Both the position numbers and the translations under genes were made by a program. The notes below the pieces were generated by a model. It saw only the letters and a program-made list of their open reading frames with translations. It was not told the origin of the DNA and did not search any database. Source: Microbacterium sp. SORGH_AS_0428 (GTDB lineage Bacteria > Actinomycetota > Actinomycetes > Actinomycetales > Microbacteriaceae). Taken from it: a stretch of 64,000 nt of DNA. Shown in pieces: positions 16,458 through 25,461 of the stretch (positions are counted from its first letter, which is position 1; each line of letters opens with the position of its first letter). Location: positions 2,666,001-2,730,000 of the forward strand of contig NZ_JAVIZT010000001.1 in assembly GCF_031453615.1 (NCBI RefSeq). The letters are read 5' to 3'.

Positions 16458-17485
16458 CCGCCGTGCGGGCCCGCATCCGTGTCTCGCGGCCGGGGTTCGA
16501 GCTGGAGGTCCCCCTGGTGGTGGCGTCCGGCGAGACGGTGGCGATCATGGGCCCGAGCGGTGCCGGCAAGTCCACGATGCTGGACGCGCTCGCCGGTCTC
16601 GTGCCGCTGAGTGAGGGGCGGATCGTGCTCGACGAGGACGAGGTCTCGACCCCGCGGTTCCAGCTCGCGCCCGCCCGCCGGGGCACCGTGCTGCTGGGGC
16701 AGGACCCCCACCTCTTCCCGCACCTGAGCGCGCGCGAGAACGTCGCGTTCGGGCCCCGCGCCGCAGGGATGCCGGCCCGCGCGGCGCGGGCGCTGGCGGA
16801 GGAGTGGCTGGTGCGGGTGGGGCTCCCAGACGCGGGCAAACGGCGACCCGCGGACCTGTCCGGAGGACAGCAGCAGCGCGTCGCCATCGCGCGTGCGCTC
16901 GCCGCATCCCCTCGGCTCGTGCTGCTCGACGAGCCGCTGACCTCGCTCGATCCCGTGACGGCTGACGGCATCCGAGCGCTGCTGGCCGAGCACCTCGCGG
17001 GGCGCACGTGCGTGCTGGTGACGCACGACGCGGTGGATGCGGTCGCCTTTGCGGATCGCGTCGCGGTCATCGAGGCGGGCAGGCTCACGCAGGAGGGTGC
17101 GGTGCGTGACGTGCTCGGCGCGCCGGCGACGGCGTTCGTCGCCTCGCTGGCCGGACTCAACCGCATCGTGGGCGCCGCGGCAGTCGGCGGGGTGCGGGTC
17201 GACGGGATGCTGATCCAGGGGCGTGGGGATGTGGGTGACGCGGCGCAGGGCGCGGCGGTGTTCCGCCCCGCAGACGTGCGGATCGTGGGCGACGGGACGC
17301 CCGGATCGTGGGTGACTCGCATCGTGCGGGTCGAGCCCACGATCGCGGGCGCGCGCGTGCACACCGCGACGGGCGGCATCGCCGTGGACGTGTCGCTCGA
17401 TGAGCTCGCGGCGCGCGGCCTGCGTGCGGGGGCGGAGATCGCGCTGTCCGTGGACCCCCGCAGCGTGCGCGTCGTCCCCGCCTGA
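16454..17485 (+). CDS. modC: molybdate ABC transporter ATP-binding protein ModC
   Basis: ATPase of 343 residues. Walker A GPSGAGKS is at 33-40, with the signature LSGGQQQRVAIARAL, Walker B LVLLDEPLTSLD and the H-loop VTHD following. The last 100 residues form a TOBE/Mop-like regulatory domain that binds oxyanion. The ATGA overlap with modB places it at the end of the mod operon. No hairpin follows before the next gene. Confidence 0.92.
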   Translation: MTAVRARIRVSRPGFELEVPLVVASGETVAIMGPSGAGKSTMLDALAGLVPLSEGRIVLDEDEVSTPRFQLAPARRGTVLLGQDPHLFPHLSARENVAFGPRAAGMPARAARALAEEWLVRVGLPDAGKRRPADLSGGQQQRVAIARALAASPRLVLLDEPLTSLDPVTADGIRALLAEHLAGRTCVLVTHDAVDAVAFADRVAVIEAGRLTQEGAVRDVLGAPATAFVASLAGLNRIVGAAAVGGVRVDGMLIQGRGDVGDAAQGAAVFRPADVRIVGDGTPGSWVTRIVRVEPTIAGARVHTATGGIAVDVSLDELAARGLRAGAEIALSVDPRSVRVVPA

Positions 17486-17553
17486 CCCGCGTCCCCTCAT
17501 CTTCGCCGAGTGACACGGGGCACGCCTGCCCGCGGGTGCACAGGAGGGGTGGG

Positions 17554-17559
17554 TACGCT
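17554..17559 (+). promoter_or_regulatory. -10 hexamer TACGCT, leaderless-type
   Basis: TACGCT ends 6 bases before the ATG at 17566. Confidence 0.45.
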
Positions 17560-17565
17560 CGGCGC

Positions 17566-18156
17566 ATGGGAGTCATCCGTCCGTTCCGCCCGGGTGACGA
17601 AGACGCACTGGCGGCGGTCTGTCTGGCGACGGCGGCCGCCGGCTCCGACGGCGCGGGGATCCTGACCGACGACGGCCTCTGGGCCGACCTGTACCTGTTG
17701 CCCTACCTCGACCGGCATCCCGACCTCGCCTTCGTCGCCGAGGATGCCGAGGCGCGGCCCGCGGGATACATCGTCGCAACGGACGACACGATCGCTTTCG
17801 ACGCGTGGTTCGCGAAGCGCTGGTGGCCGGCCCACCGTGCCCGTTATGCGCACGCCGACGCGAACGCCAGGCAATGGGCGATCGTCGCCGAAGCGGATGC
17901 GCGCACCGAGAGCAGCGCGCTGCGGGCCACCCACCCCGCGCACCTGCACATCGATCTGCTGCCCGTGCTGCAGGGGCAGGGCACAGGGCGACGCCTGGTC
18001 GACACGCTCGTCGAGGCGCTGCGCGAGCGCGGCGTGCGCGGTCTGCACCTGGGCGCGGACGCGCGCAACGCCGGCGCGCTCGCGTTCTACGACCGTCTCG
18101 GATTCGCTCGTGCCGCGTCGCCCGAGGGGGCCCAGCTGTTCACGCTCGATCTCTGA
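17566..18156 (+). CDS. GNAT family N-acetyltransferase
   Basis: Acyl-CoA dependent acetyltransferase fold of 196 residues. The acetyl-CoA loop is seen in LPVLQGQGTGRRLVDTL, and the C-terminal motif NAGALAFYDRLGFARA is typical. The acceptor is unknown. The ATG at 17566 is preferred over one ten codons upstream because TACGCT lies 6 bases before it. It ends one base before the convergent cydC stop, with no terminator between. Confidence 0.8.
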   Translation: MGVIRPFRPGDEDALAAVCLATAAAGSDGAGILTDDGLWADLYLLPYLDRHPDLAFVAEDAEARPAGYIVATDDTIAFDAWFAKRWWPAHRARYAHADANARQWAIVAEADARTESSALRATHPAHLHIDLLPVLQGQGTGRRLVDTLVEALRERGVRGLHLGADARNAGALAFYDRLGFARAASPEGAQLFTLDL

Positions 18157-18157
18157 G

Positions 18158-19873
18158 TCAGGCGGATGCGGCCAGCCGGCCGTTCTCCAGACGCACTTCC
18201 CGATCGACGAGCCCGTCCGGGGGCGCGACGTGCGAGATCACCACGACGGCGCTGTCCTCCTGAACGGCACCGAGCAGGTCGCGCAGCAGCAGATCGGATG
18301 CCGCGGGATCCACCCCCGCGGTCGGCTCATCGAGCACGAGCACGGGGAATCGCGCGAGCAGGGCCCGTGCGAGCGCGATCCGCTGCGCCTGTCCGCCCGA
18401 CACGAGCGCACCCCGCTCGCCGAGGTCGGCGCCGAGCCCGCCTCGCTCGCGTGCCCAGTCGGTGAGCCCGACACGCCCCAGCACATCCCACAGCTCCGCA
18501 TCGTCGGCGCTGTCACGGGCGAAGAGCAGGTTCTGCCGGAGCGTCTCGTCGAAGAGGTACGGGGACTGCTCGCAGAGACCGATCGTCCGGCGCAGATCGT
18601 CGCCGGAGATCTCTCGCACTTCGCGGCCGCCGATGCGGTAGGAGCCTTCGTAGTCGAGGAAGCGGACGAGAACGTGTGCGAGGGTCGTCTTGCCCGCGCC
18701 GCTCGGGCCGGTCACGAGCACGCGTTCGCCGGGGCGTACGTCCAGATCGATCTCCGTCAGCCGGCCGGCATCGTCGACGGATGCGGCCGCGGCGTCGTCC
18801 GGGAACGTCTGCGCGCCCAGGCGGTCGGGCCAACGCGCCGAGACGCCCGACAGACGCAGTCCGTCCCCGAGGGGAGGGGCGTCTCCCGTGGCCACCGGTT
18901 CGTCCCGGGGGAGCCCGGCGGGCACCTCGTCGGGCACCGTCTCCGCCACGCGCTGCGCGGCCGTGCGCACCTGGCGCCACGCCGCGAGGGCCAGCGGGAC
19001 CGTTCCGAAGACCTCGAACACGGCCATCGGCAGGAGCACGACGACGGCCAGGGCCGGTCCGTCGAAGCCGCCCTGCCCGAGCAGCGCCGCGCAAGCGAGG
19101 AGTGTGGCGAGCGAGGCGATTCCGGCGACGAGCGACACGGCGCCGGAAGTGAGCCCCTGCGCGCCCGCGCGGCGCACCGTGGCCCGGCGCAGCTGTTCGT
19201 CGGCGTGACGGATGCGCGTGCGGGCCGCATCCGTCGCCTCGAATGCGGTGAGCACGTCGAGGGCCGTCAGCTGGTCGAGGAGGGCGTCGGAGAGGTGGGA
19301 GCGCAACGGTGCGATGCGGTTCTCGGCCCGTGCGCCGGTGCGCCAGCCCACCCACGCGGCCAGTGCGAAGGCCGCTGAGAGGCATACGGCGAGCACGGCG
19401 GCGGCGATCGGCTGCAGGAAGGCGGTGAACACGACCGTCGCGACCGAGGCGAGGGTGGCCGTCGCGAGGGGCATGACGACACGCAGCGGAAGGTTCTGCA
19501 ACTCGTCGACGTCGTCGACCAGGCGGGACAGCAGCGCCCCGCGCCGGGTCGTCCCGAGCCCATCGGGGGCGAGCGGCACGATGCGGCGCACGAGGTCGGC
19601 CCGCACGGTGGCGAGGCGTCCGAGCGCGGCATCGTGCCCGCTCAGCCGCTCGAGGTAGCGGAAGACGCCGCGTCCGAGCGCGAAGGCGCGGACGGCCACC
19701 ACCACCGCGGTGATGTACATGACGGCGGGCTGCTCGGCGGAACGCGTGATGAGCCAGGCGCTGGCCGCCAGCAGGGCGATCGCGCTGACGGCGGTTCCCG
19801 TGCCCGCCGCGAGCGCCCACCAGAAGCTGCGCAGCGGCGGCTGCGCCGCCCGCAGGACGTCGGAGGTTCTCAC
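18158..19873 (-). CDS. cydC: thiol reductant ABC exporter subunit CydC
   Basis: Half-transporter of 571 residues: six-helix membrane domain (about 15-310) and ABC ATPase (about 345-571) with GPSGAGKTT, SGGQAQRIALARALL, VLVLDEPTAGVD and the H-loop VISH. With CydD it exports glutathione/cysteine-like thiols and is required to assemble cytochrome bd. The start is GTG and overlaps the cydD stop (GTGA). Confidence 0.9.
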   Translation of the reverse strand: MRTSDVLRAAQPPLRSFWWALAAGTGTAVSAIALLAASAWLITRSAEQPAVMYITAVVVAVRAFALGRGVFRYLERLSGHDAALGRLATVRADLVRRIVPLAPDGLGTTRRGALLSRLVDDVDELQNLPLRVVMPLATATLASVATVVFTAFLQPIAAAVLAVCLSAAFALAAWVGWRTGARAENRIAPLRSHLSDALLDQLTALDVLTAFEATDAARTRIRHADEQLRRATVRRAGAQGLTSGAVSLVAGIASLATLLACAALLGQGGFDGPALAVVVLLPMAVFEVFGTVPLALAAWRQVRTAAQRVAETVPDEVPAGLPRDEPVATGDAPPLGDGLRLSGVSARWPDRLGAQTFPDDAAAASVDDAGRLTEIDLDVRPGERVLVTGPSGAGKTTLAHVLVRFLDYEGSYRIGGREVREISGDDLRRTIGLCEQSPYLFDETLRQNLLFARDSADDAELWDVLGRVGLTDWARERGGLGADLGERGALVSGGQAQRIALARALLARFPVLVLDEPTAGVDPAASDLLLRDLLGAVQEDSAVVVISHVAPPDGLVDREVRLENGRLAASA

Positions 19874-21585
19874 GCCGCGCCCCCTTCCCCGGGCGCATCC
19901 AGCGCGGAATCGAGAGCGGCGCCGGACGACACGACGATGACGCGGTCGGCGATCGTCCGCGCCGTCGGCCGGTGCGAGACGAGAAGGACGGCGGCGCCCT
20001 CAGTATCGGCCGCGCGACGCACGGTCTGCCACAGAGCGGCCTCGGTCTGCGCGTCGAGGGCGCTCGTCGGCTCGTCCAGTGCCAGCACGGGCGTCCCGCG
20101 GCGCCGCATCCGATAGAGGGCGCGTGCCACCGCGACGCGCTGCGCCTGTCCGCCCGACAGCCCCGCCCCGGCGACGCCGAGCGCCAGGGCGCCGTCGACG
20201 TCCGCGACCGCGTCGGTGAGGCATCGCGCCACGAGAGCCCAGTCGGGTCGGTCGTCGCCGAGCGCGACGTTCTCCGCCACGGTGCCGGTCACCAGTCCCG
20301 GCCGCTGACCCGCCCACGCCACGATGCCGCGCGCGGCCGCATCCGTCGCCGGGGTACCCGCGACCTCGATGCGACCCGTGTAGTCGGCGAAGCCGAGGAG
20401 GGCCGCGAGGATGCTCGACTTGCCCGCGCCACTGGGACCCTCGAGCAGCACGACCTCTCCGCCCGACAGTTCCAGATCGATCGGGCCGATCTCACGATCC
20501 CCCCGCGGCACGCGCAGATCATGCAGGCGAAGCAGAGGGCCGCCTGTCGCCGGCGACGTCGCGGCGGGCGCGGCGGGCGCTGCCGGTGTCAGCGCGCGGG
20601 CGTCGTCCAGGGTCTGGAAGATCTCGTCGGTCGCGGCGACGCCCTCGGCCGCGGCGTGGAACTGCACACCCACCTGTCGCAGCGGCAGGTACGCCTCCGG
20701 TGCGAGCAGGAGCACGAACAGTCCCACCAGCAGGGGCATCTGGCCGCCCAGCAGGCGGAAGCCGATCTCGACGGCGATGATCGCGACGGAGATGGACGCC
20801 AGGAACTCGAGCGCGAAACCGGAGAGGAACGAGACGCGCAGCACCGCCATCGTCTCGCGCTTGTAGTCACCGGTGACGGTTTCGATGCTGCGCGCGGCGC
20901 GGTGCTGGCGTCCGAAGACCTTGAGCGTCCCGAGGCCCGCCACCGTATCCGCGAAACGGGACGCCAGATGCTGCAGGGTGCCGAACTGGCGGCGCTGCAC
21001 GGTCTGGGTGGCGAGGCCGATCAGCACCATGAACAGCGGGATGAGGGGCATCGTGAGCACGACGATGAGGCCCGAGAGCGGATCCGAGACGAGGATCGTC
21101 ACGATCAGGACGGGCATGGTGATCGCGGTGGCGACCAGTTGCGGCAGATAGCGGCCGAAATAGGCGTCGAGCGCCTCGAGGCCGTGGCCCGCCGTGACCG
21201 CGAGCGCCGCGCTGTTGCGGCGCGACAGCCACGCGGGGCCGAGCCGGTCGACGGCGGACACCAGGGCCGCGCGCAGCTGCAGCGATGCGCGCGCAGCACC
21301 CACCGCCGAGGTGCGCTCGGATGCGGCGATCAGCAGCCCCCGCACGAGCGCGAGTGCCGCCGCGCCTCCGAGCGCCGGAAGGAGCGTCTCGACCGGCTCG
21401 CCGGCGATGGCGCCCACCAGTGCCGTCGTCAGAAGCCAGGCGAAGCCGATGATCACGCCGGTCTGTGCGAGCACGATCGCGGCCGTGATCAGCAGGAAGT
21501 GGCGCGACGCGGAGCTGTATCGCAACAGCCGCGGATCGATCGGGCGGTTCCTGCCCGACGCGCGGGTGGCGGCGTCCGTACTCAC
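19870..21585 (-). CDS. cydD: thiol reductant ABC exporter subunit CydD
   Basis: Partner of CydC, 571 residues from the GTG at 21585: membrane domain (about 20-310) and ATPase with GPSGAGKSS, LSGGQAQRVAVARAL, VLALDEPTSALD and VSHR. The GTG is preferred because AGGA lies 7 bases before it. An ATG six codons upstream (21603) would put its ribosome binding site inside a long hairpin. Two hairpins separate it from cydB, while it is coupled directly to cydC. Confidence 0.88.
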   Translation of the reverse strand: MSTDAATRASGRNRPIDPRLLRYSSASRHFLLITAAIVLAQTGVIIGFAWLLTTALVGAIAGEPVETLLPALGGAAALALVRGLLIAASERTSAVGAARASLQLRAALVSAVDRLGPAWLSRRNSAALAVTAGHGLEALDAYFGRYLPQLVATAITMPVLIVTILVSDPLSGLIVVLTMPLIPLFMVLIGLATQTVQRRQFGTLQHLASRFADTVAGLGTLKVFGRQHRAARSIETVTGDYKRETMAVLRVSFLSGFALEFLASISVAIIAVEIGFRLLGGQMPLLVGLFVLLLAPEAYLPLRQVGVQFHAAAEGVAATDEIFQTLDDARALTPAAPAAPAATSPATGGPLLRLHDLRVPRGDREIGPIDLELSGGEVVLLEGPSGAGKSSILAALLGFADYTGRIEVAGTPATDAAARGIVAWAGQRPGLVTGTVAENVALGDDRPDWALVARCLTDAVADVDGALALGVAGAGLSGGQAQRVAVARALYRMRRRGTPVLALDEPTSALDAQTEAALWQTVRRAADTEGAAVLLVSHRPTARTIADRVIVVSSGAALDSALDAPGEGGAA

Positions 21586-21606
21586 TCTTCGATCCTGCCT
21601 CATGTG

Positions 21607-21650
21607 CCGTCGGACCGGCCGATGCTCGCGAGCATCCGCCGGTCCGACGG
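21607..21650. repeat. 44-nt near-perfect palindrome between cydB and cydD
   Basis: The arms CCGTCGGACCGGC and GATGCTCGC are mirrored with a single mismatched pair, giving a stem of about 21 bp with almost no loop. It lies directly upstream of cydD on the transcript. There is no U-tract, so an mRNA-stability or attenuation element, or a protein-binding site, is as likely as a terminator. Confidence 0.6.
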
Positions 21651-21658
21651 GGTGTGCC

Positions 21659-21690
21659 TTCATCCGCTCCGAAGGGGAGGAGCGGATGAA
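21659..21690 (-). terminator. hairpin after cydB
   Basis: Perfect 12-bp arms (TTCATCCGCTCC / GGAGCGGATGAA) enclose an 8-base loop. It begins 6 bases after the cydB stop on the minus-strand transcript. No U-tract follows; partial termination or protection of the cydAB mRNA is possible. Confidence 0.55.
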
Positions 21691-21695
21691 GGCGG

Positions 21696-22727
21696 TCAGT
21701 GGACGACCGCCGCGGCCTTCTCGATCCGGGAGCGCATCACGCGCTTGCGGAACACCCAGTAGGTCCAGCCCTGGTAGAGCAGCACGAGCGGAAGGAAGAC
21801 CACCGCGGCCCAGGTCATGATCGTGAGGGTGTAATCGGTGCTCGAGGCGTTCTCGATCGTCAGGGTGCCCGCGGGGTCCGTCGAGGACGGCATGACGTTC
21901 GGGAAGAGCGCAAGCCACAGCGTGAGCACGGCGAACGCCACGGTGCCCGCGCCGAAGGCGAACGCCCATCCCTCGCGGTCGGTCGCGTTGGCGAGCACGG
22001 AGGCGATCAGCAGCACGGCTGCGAGAACGGCGCAGATGATCACGAGCGGCAGCGCGGGAGCCTGGGCGCCCATCGCGTTCATGACGGTCCAGCCGAGGAA
22101 CGCGGCGGCGACCACGACGGTCAGCAGTCCCGAGGTGCGCGCGAGCTTGCGGGCGTCGGTACGCACCTGTCCGTCGGTCTTCAGGGCGACGAAGTACACG
22201 CCGTGCGTGAAGAAGAGCAGCAGCGTCGTGAGACCGCCGAGAAGGCCGTACGGGTTCAGGAGCGTCAACAGCGAGCCCGTGAACTCGTGGTGTGCATCCA
22301 GCGGCACGCCCTGCACGATGTTCGCGACCGCCACGCCCCACAGCAGCGCCGGAAGGGCGGAGCCGACGACGATCATCGTGTCGAAGCCCTTCTTCCACCG
22401 CAGCGAGTCGCGCTGATGCCGGTACTCGAAAGAGACTCCGCGAGCGATGAGGGCGAGCAGGATGAGCAGCAGCGGCAGGTAGAAGCCGCTGAACAGCGTG
22501 GCGTACCACTCCGGGAAGGCCGCGAACAGGCAGGCGCCGGCGACGATGACCCACGTCTCGTTGAGGTCCCAGACGGGGCCGATCGTGTTGATGATCTGCC
22601 GGCGGCCGATGTCGTCCTTGCCGAGGAACGGCAGCGACATCCCGACGCCGAAGTCGAAGCCGTCGAGCACGAAGTATCCGACGAACAGCACGCCGACGAT
22701 GAAGAACCAGAGGTATGCGAGATCCAT
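21696..22727 (-). CDS. cydB: cytochrome bd oxidase subunit II CydB
   Basis: Integral membrane subunit of 343 residues, the usual length, with eight or nine helices. The N-terminus MDLAYLWFFIVGVLFVGYFVLDGFDFGVGM and the stretch GPVWDLNETWVIVAGACLFAAFPEWYA are diagnostic. With CydA it forms the high-affinity quinol oxidase used at low oxygen. The ATG follows GAGGAGCTCGCC, and the gap to the cydA stop is 10 bases. Confidence 0.93.
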   Translation of the reverse strand: MDLAYLWFFIVGVLFVGYFVLDGFDFGVGMSLPFLGKDDIGRRQIINTIGPVWDLNETWVIVAGACLFAAFPEWYATLFSGFYLPLLLILLALIARGVSFEYRHQRDSLRWKKGFDTMIVVGSALPALLWGVAVANIVQGVPLDAHHEFTGSLLTLLNPYGLLGGLTTLLLFFTHGVYFVALKTDGQVRTDARKLARTSGLLTVVVAAAFLGWTVMNAMGAQAPALPLVIICAVLAAVLLIASVLANATDREGWAFAFGAGTVAFAVLTLWLALFPNVMPSSTDPAGTLTIENASSTDYTLTIMTWAAVVFLPLVLLYQGWTYWVFRKRVMRSRIEKAAAVVH

Positions 22728-22737
22728 GGCGAGCTCC

Positions 22738-24183
22738 TCAGTAGACCGTGGTCATGCGGTGGGCATCGTCGTCGGCGCTCTCGCCGTCCCCGGGTTCGGG
22801 GATCGGCTCGGGCCCCTTCCTCGCGGCCTTCAGGATGAGGCCGAACTCCACGACGGCCAGAGCCGCGTAGGTGAGGGTGAAGGCGATCAGCGAGATCAGC
22901 ACGTTCCATCCCGGAACACTCGGCGAGACGCCGTCCTGGGTCAGCATGAGGCCGAACACGATCCAGGGCTGACGACCCATCTCGGTGAACAGCCAGCCGA
23001 CGAGGCTGCCGAACATGGGCAGCGGTGCCGACCAGATCGCCACGCGCCAGGCCCACTGCGGGACCGCGCGCTTCGCCTTCTTGCGCGTGAGCCACAGGCC
23101 GACCACGGAGATCACCGCTGCGAGGCCGCCGAAGCCGATCATCCAGCGGAAGGACCAGTAGGTGATCCAGATGGTGGGCGCGAAGGGCAGGTCGCCGCCC
23201 AGCTGGTCGGCGAACACGGGCCAGTTCTGGGTGTACTCGGCGTTCAGGTTGTTGATGCCCTCCACGCAGCCGTCGAGCGTGTGGGTGGACAGGAACGAGA
23301 GCAGATAGGGCACACGCAGCGACCAGATCTCACTCGTCCCGTCGGGGGTGCCGAGCGAGAAGATCGAGAACGAGGCATCCGCTCCGCACGCCGTGTTGTA
23401 CAGCGCCTCCGCAGCCGCCATCTTCATCGGCTGGGTGGCGACCATCTGAAGGCCCAGCAGGTCGCCGGAGATGGCGGTGCCGGCGAAGGAGATGATGACC
23501 GTCCACATCCCGAAGCGCAGGGCGGGACGCATCGAGTCGAAGTGCTTCCCGCGGGCCAGATGCCAGGCGGCGACGGCGACCACGACGGCGGCGGCGAACA
23601 TGATGGCGGCGAACATCGTGTGCGGGAAGGTCGCGAGCACGACGCGGTTGGTGAGCACCGCGAAGAAGTCGGTCATCTCGGCGCGGGTGCCGTCGGGCGA
23701 CATGGTGTAGCCGACGGGGTTCTGCATGAAGGAGTTCGCGGCCAGGATGAAGTACGCCGACAGCGTCGCGCCGATCCAGGCGCACCAGATCGTGGCCAGG
23801 TGCACGCGCTTCGACAGGCGGTCCCAGCCGAAGATCCACAACCCGATGAAGGTCGCCTCGAAGAAGAAGGCGAGCAGACCCTCGAAGGCGAGGGGAGCGC
23901 CGAACACGTCGCCGACGAAGCGTGAGTACGCCGACCAGTTCATGCCGAACTGGAACTCCTGCACGATGCCGGTCACCACGCCCATGGCGAAGTTGATCAG
24001 GAAGATCTTGCCGAACAGACGTGTCAGCTGGAGCCACTTGGTCTCGCCCGTACGCACCCACCAGGTCTGGAAGATCGCGACGATCAGGCCCATGCCCAGC
24101 GTCAGCGGGACGAACAGGTAGTGGTACAGCGTGGTCAGACCGAATTGCCAGCGCGCGAGCGCGAGCGGATCAAGAAAATCCAT
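22738..24183 (-). CDS. cydA: cytochrome bd oxidase subunit I CydA
   Basis: Haem-carrying subunit of 481 residues. MDFLDPLALARWQFGLTTLYHYLFV contains the axial His21 of haem b595; FEGLLAFFFEATFIGLWIFGWDRL and GRQPWIVFG are also family hallmarks. It is shorter than E. coli CydA, in line with the short Q-loop common in actinobacteria. The ATG at 24183 follows AAGGGGACG and is preferred over an upstream ATG. It is divergent from moaA across 208 bases that probably hold both promoters. Confidence 0.93.
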   Translation of the reverse strand: MDFLDPLALARWQFGLTTLYHYLFVPLTLGMGLIVAIFQTWWVRTGETKWLQLTRLFGKIFLINFAMGVVTGIVQEFQFGMNWSAYSRFVGDVFGAPLAFEGLLAFFFEATFIGLWIFGWDRLSKRVHLATIWCAWIGATLSAYFILAANSFMQNPVGYTMSPDGTRAEMTDFFAVLTNRVVLATFPHTMFAAIMFAAAVVVAVAAWHLARGKHFDSMRPALRFGMWTVIISFAGTAISGDLLGLQMVATQPMKMAAAEALYNTACGADASFSIFSLGTPDGTSEIWSLRVPYLLSFLSTHTLDGCVEGINNLNAEYTQNWPVFADQLGGDLPFAPTIWITYWSFRWMIGFGGLAAVISVVGLWLTRKKAKRAVPQWAWRVAIWSAPLPMFGSLVGWLFTEMGRQPWIVFGLMLTQDGVSPSVPGWNVLISLIAFTLTYAALAVVEFGLILKAARKGPEPIPEPGDGESADDDAHRMTTVY

Positions 24184-24391
24184 GAGCGTCCCCTTCAGAG
24201 CCCTCGCCTCGACTCCAGGCCGCGGGACCGGCCGGATGGGAGGTTGCGGCACAGTGTCGCAGTTCGAAATGAGATGGCCGCGGGGGGCGGCCGTGAATAA
24301 TGGCGAGGAGTTTCCGCGCCGATGCGCGCCGGGGGTCCGAGCGCGGCACGTACCCTCGTGTCATGGGCGATCGAGCGGTGGAGGTGAGCGG

Positions 24392-25450
24392 ATGACGGCG
24401 ATTCCGCTCCAGCTGCGCCGCACACCGCCCGTGGATGCGGGGCAGCAGCGGCAGGGCGATCCGCTCGTCGACGCGTTCGGCCGGGTGCATCGGGACCTTC
24501 GCATCTCGCTGACCGACCGCTGCTCGTTGCGCTGCACGTACTGCATGCCCGAGCAGGGCAACGAGTGGCTCGCGCGTAACAGCATCCTGACCACCGACGA
24601 GATCGAACGCGTCGCCCGCGTCGCCGCCGCCGACGGGATCACCACCTTCCGGCTGACCGGCGGTGAGCCTCTGCTGCGCCGCGACATCGTGGACGTCGTG
24701 GCGCGCCTGGCGCGCATCGAATCCCCCGAGGGACCGGTCGCGATCGCGATGACCACCAACGGGATCCGCCTGCCGGAGCTGCTGCCCGACCTCGTTGCGG
24801 CGGGACTGAGCCGGTTGAACATCTCCATCGACACCTTGCGGCGCGATCGCTTCGCCGAGCTCACGCGCCGCGACCGACTCGATGAGGTGCGGGAGGCGAT
24901 CGCCGCGGCCGCCGCATCCGGGCTCCGCCCGCTCAAGCTCAATGCCGTCGCGATGCGCGGGGTGAACGACGACGAACTGGTCGACCTGGTCGAGTTCGCC
25001 GTCGCGCACGACGCGCAGATGCGCTTCATCGAGCAGATGCCGCTGGATGCGGGCCACACCTGGGACCGATCGCAGATGGTCACCCGCGAAGAGATCCTCG
25101 AAGCGCTCGGACGTCGGTGGGAGCTGACCCCTGTCCCGGGCCGCGGCGGCGCGCCCGCCGAACGCTGGACGCTCGATGCCGGACCGCACACGGTGGGCGT
25201 CATCGCGTCGGTCACGGCGCCGTTCTGCGGCGACTGCGACCGGATGCGGCTGACCGCCGACGGGCAGCTGCGCAACTGCCTGTTCTCCACGACCGAGTAC
25301 GACCTCGTGCCGCTGCTGCGCGGGGGTGCCTCCGACGCACAGGTCGACGCCATGCTGCGTTCGTGCATCGCGGGCAAGCTCGCGGGGCACGCCATCGATG
25401 ACCCCTCGTTCCTGCAGCCGTCGCGGGGAATGAACGCGATCGGCGGCTGA
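24392..25450 (+). CDS. moaA: GTP 3',8-cyclase MoaA
   Basis: Radical SAM enzyme of 352 residues that starts molybdenum cofactor synthesis from GTP. The SAM cluster Cys are 44, 48 and 51 (CSLRCTYC). The second cluster is seen in FCGDCDRMRLTADGQLRNC, and the functional Gly-Gly C-terminus is intact (GMNAIGG). The ATG follows GGAGGTGA. It stands about 12 kb from the rest of the moa genes but beside cydA, on the other side of a shared intergenic region. Confidence 0.95.
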   Translation: MTAIPLQLRRTPPVDAGQQRQGDPLVDAFGRVHRDLRISLTDRCSLRCTYCMPEQGNEWLARNSILTTDEIERVARVAAADGITTFRLTGGEPLLRRDIVDVVARLARIESPEGPVAIAMTTNGIRLPELLPDLVAAGLSRLNISIDTLRRDRFAELTRRDRLDEVREAIAAAAASGLRPLKLNAVAMRGVNDDELVDLVEFAVAHDAQMRFIEQMPLDAGHTWDRSQMVTREEILEALGRRWELTPVPGRGGAPAERWTLDAGPHTVGVIASVTAPFCGDCDRMRLTADGQLRNCLFSTTEYDLVPLLRGGASDAQVDAMLRSCIAGKLAGHAIDDPSFLQPSRGMNAIGG

Positions 25451-25461
25451 GGGCCGCTCGT

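Noticed and set aside
19870..22554. A minus-strand frame of 894 codons joining cydD and an upstream stretch
   Set aside because: Only the cydD part has protein-like sequence. The upstream 310 codons are the out-of-frame shadow of cydB, and a hairpin separates them.
24184..24391. Moco riboswitch before moaA
   Set aside because: Only a short GGCCGC/GCGGCC hairpin is visible; the known Moco RNA core was not found.
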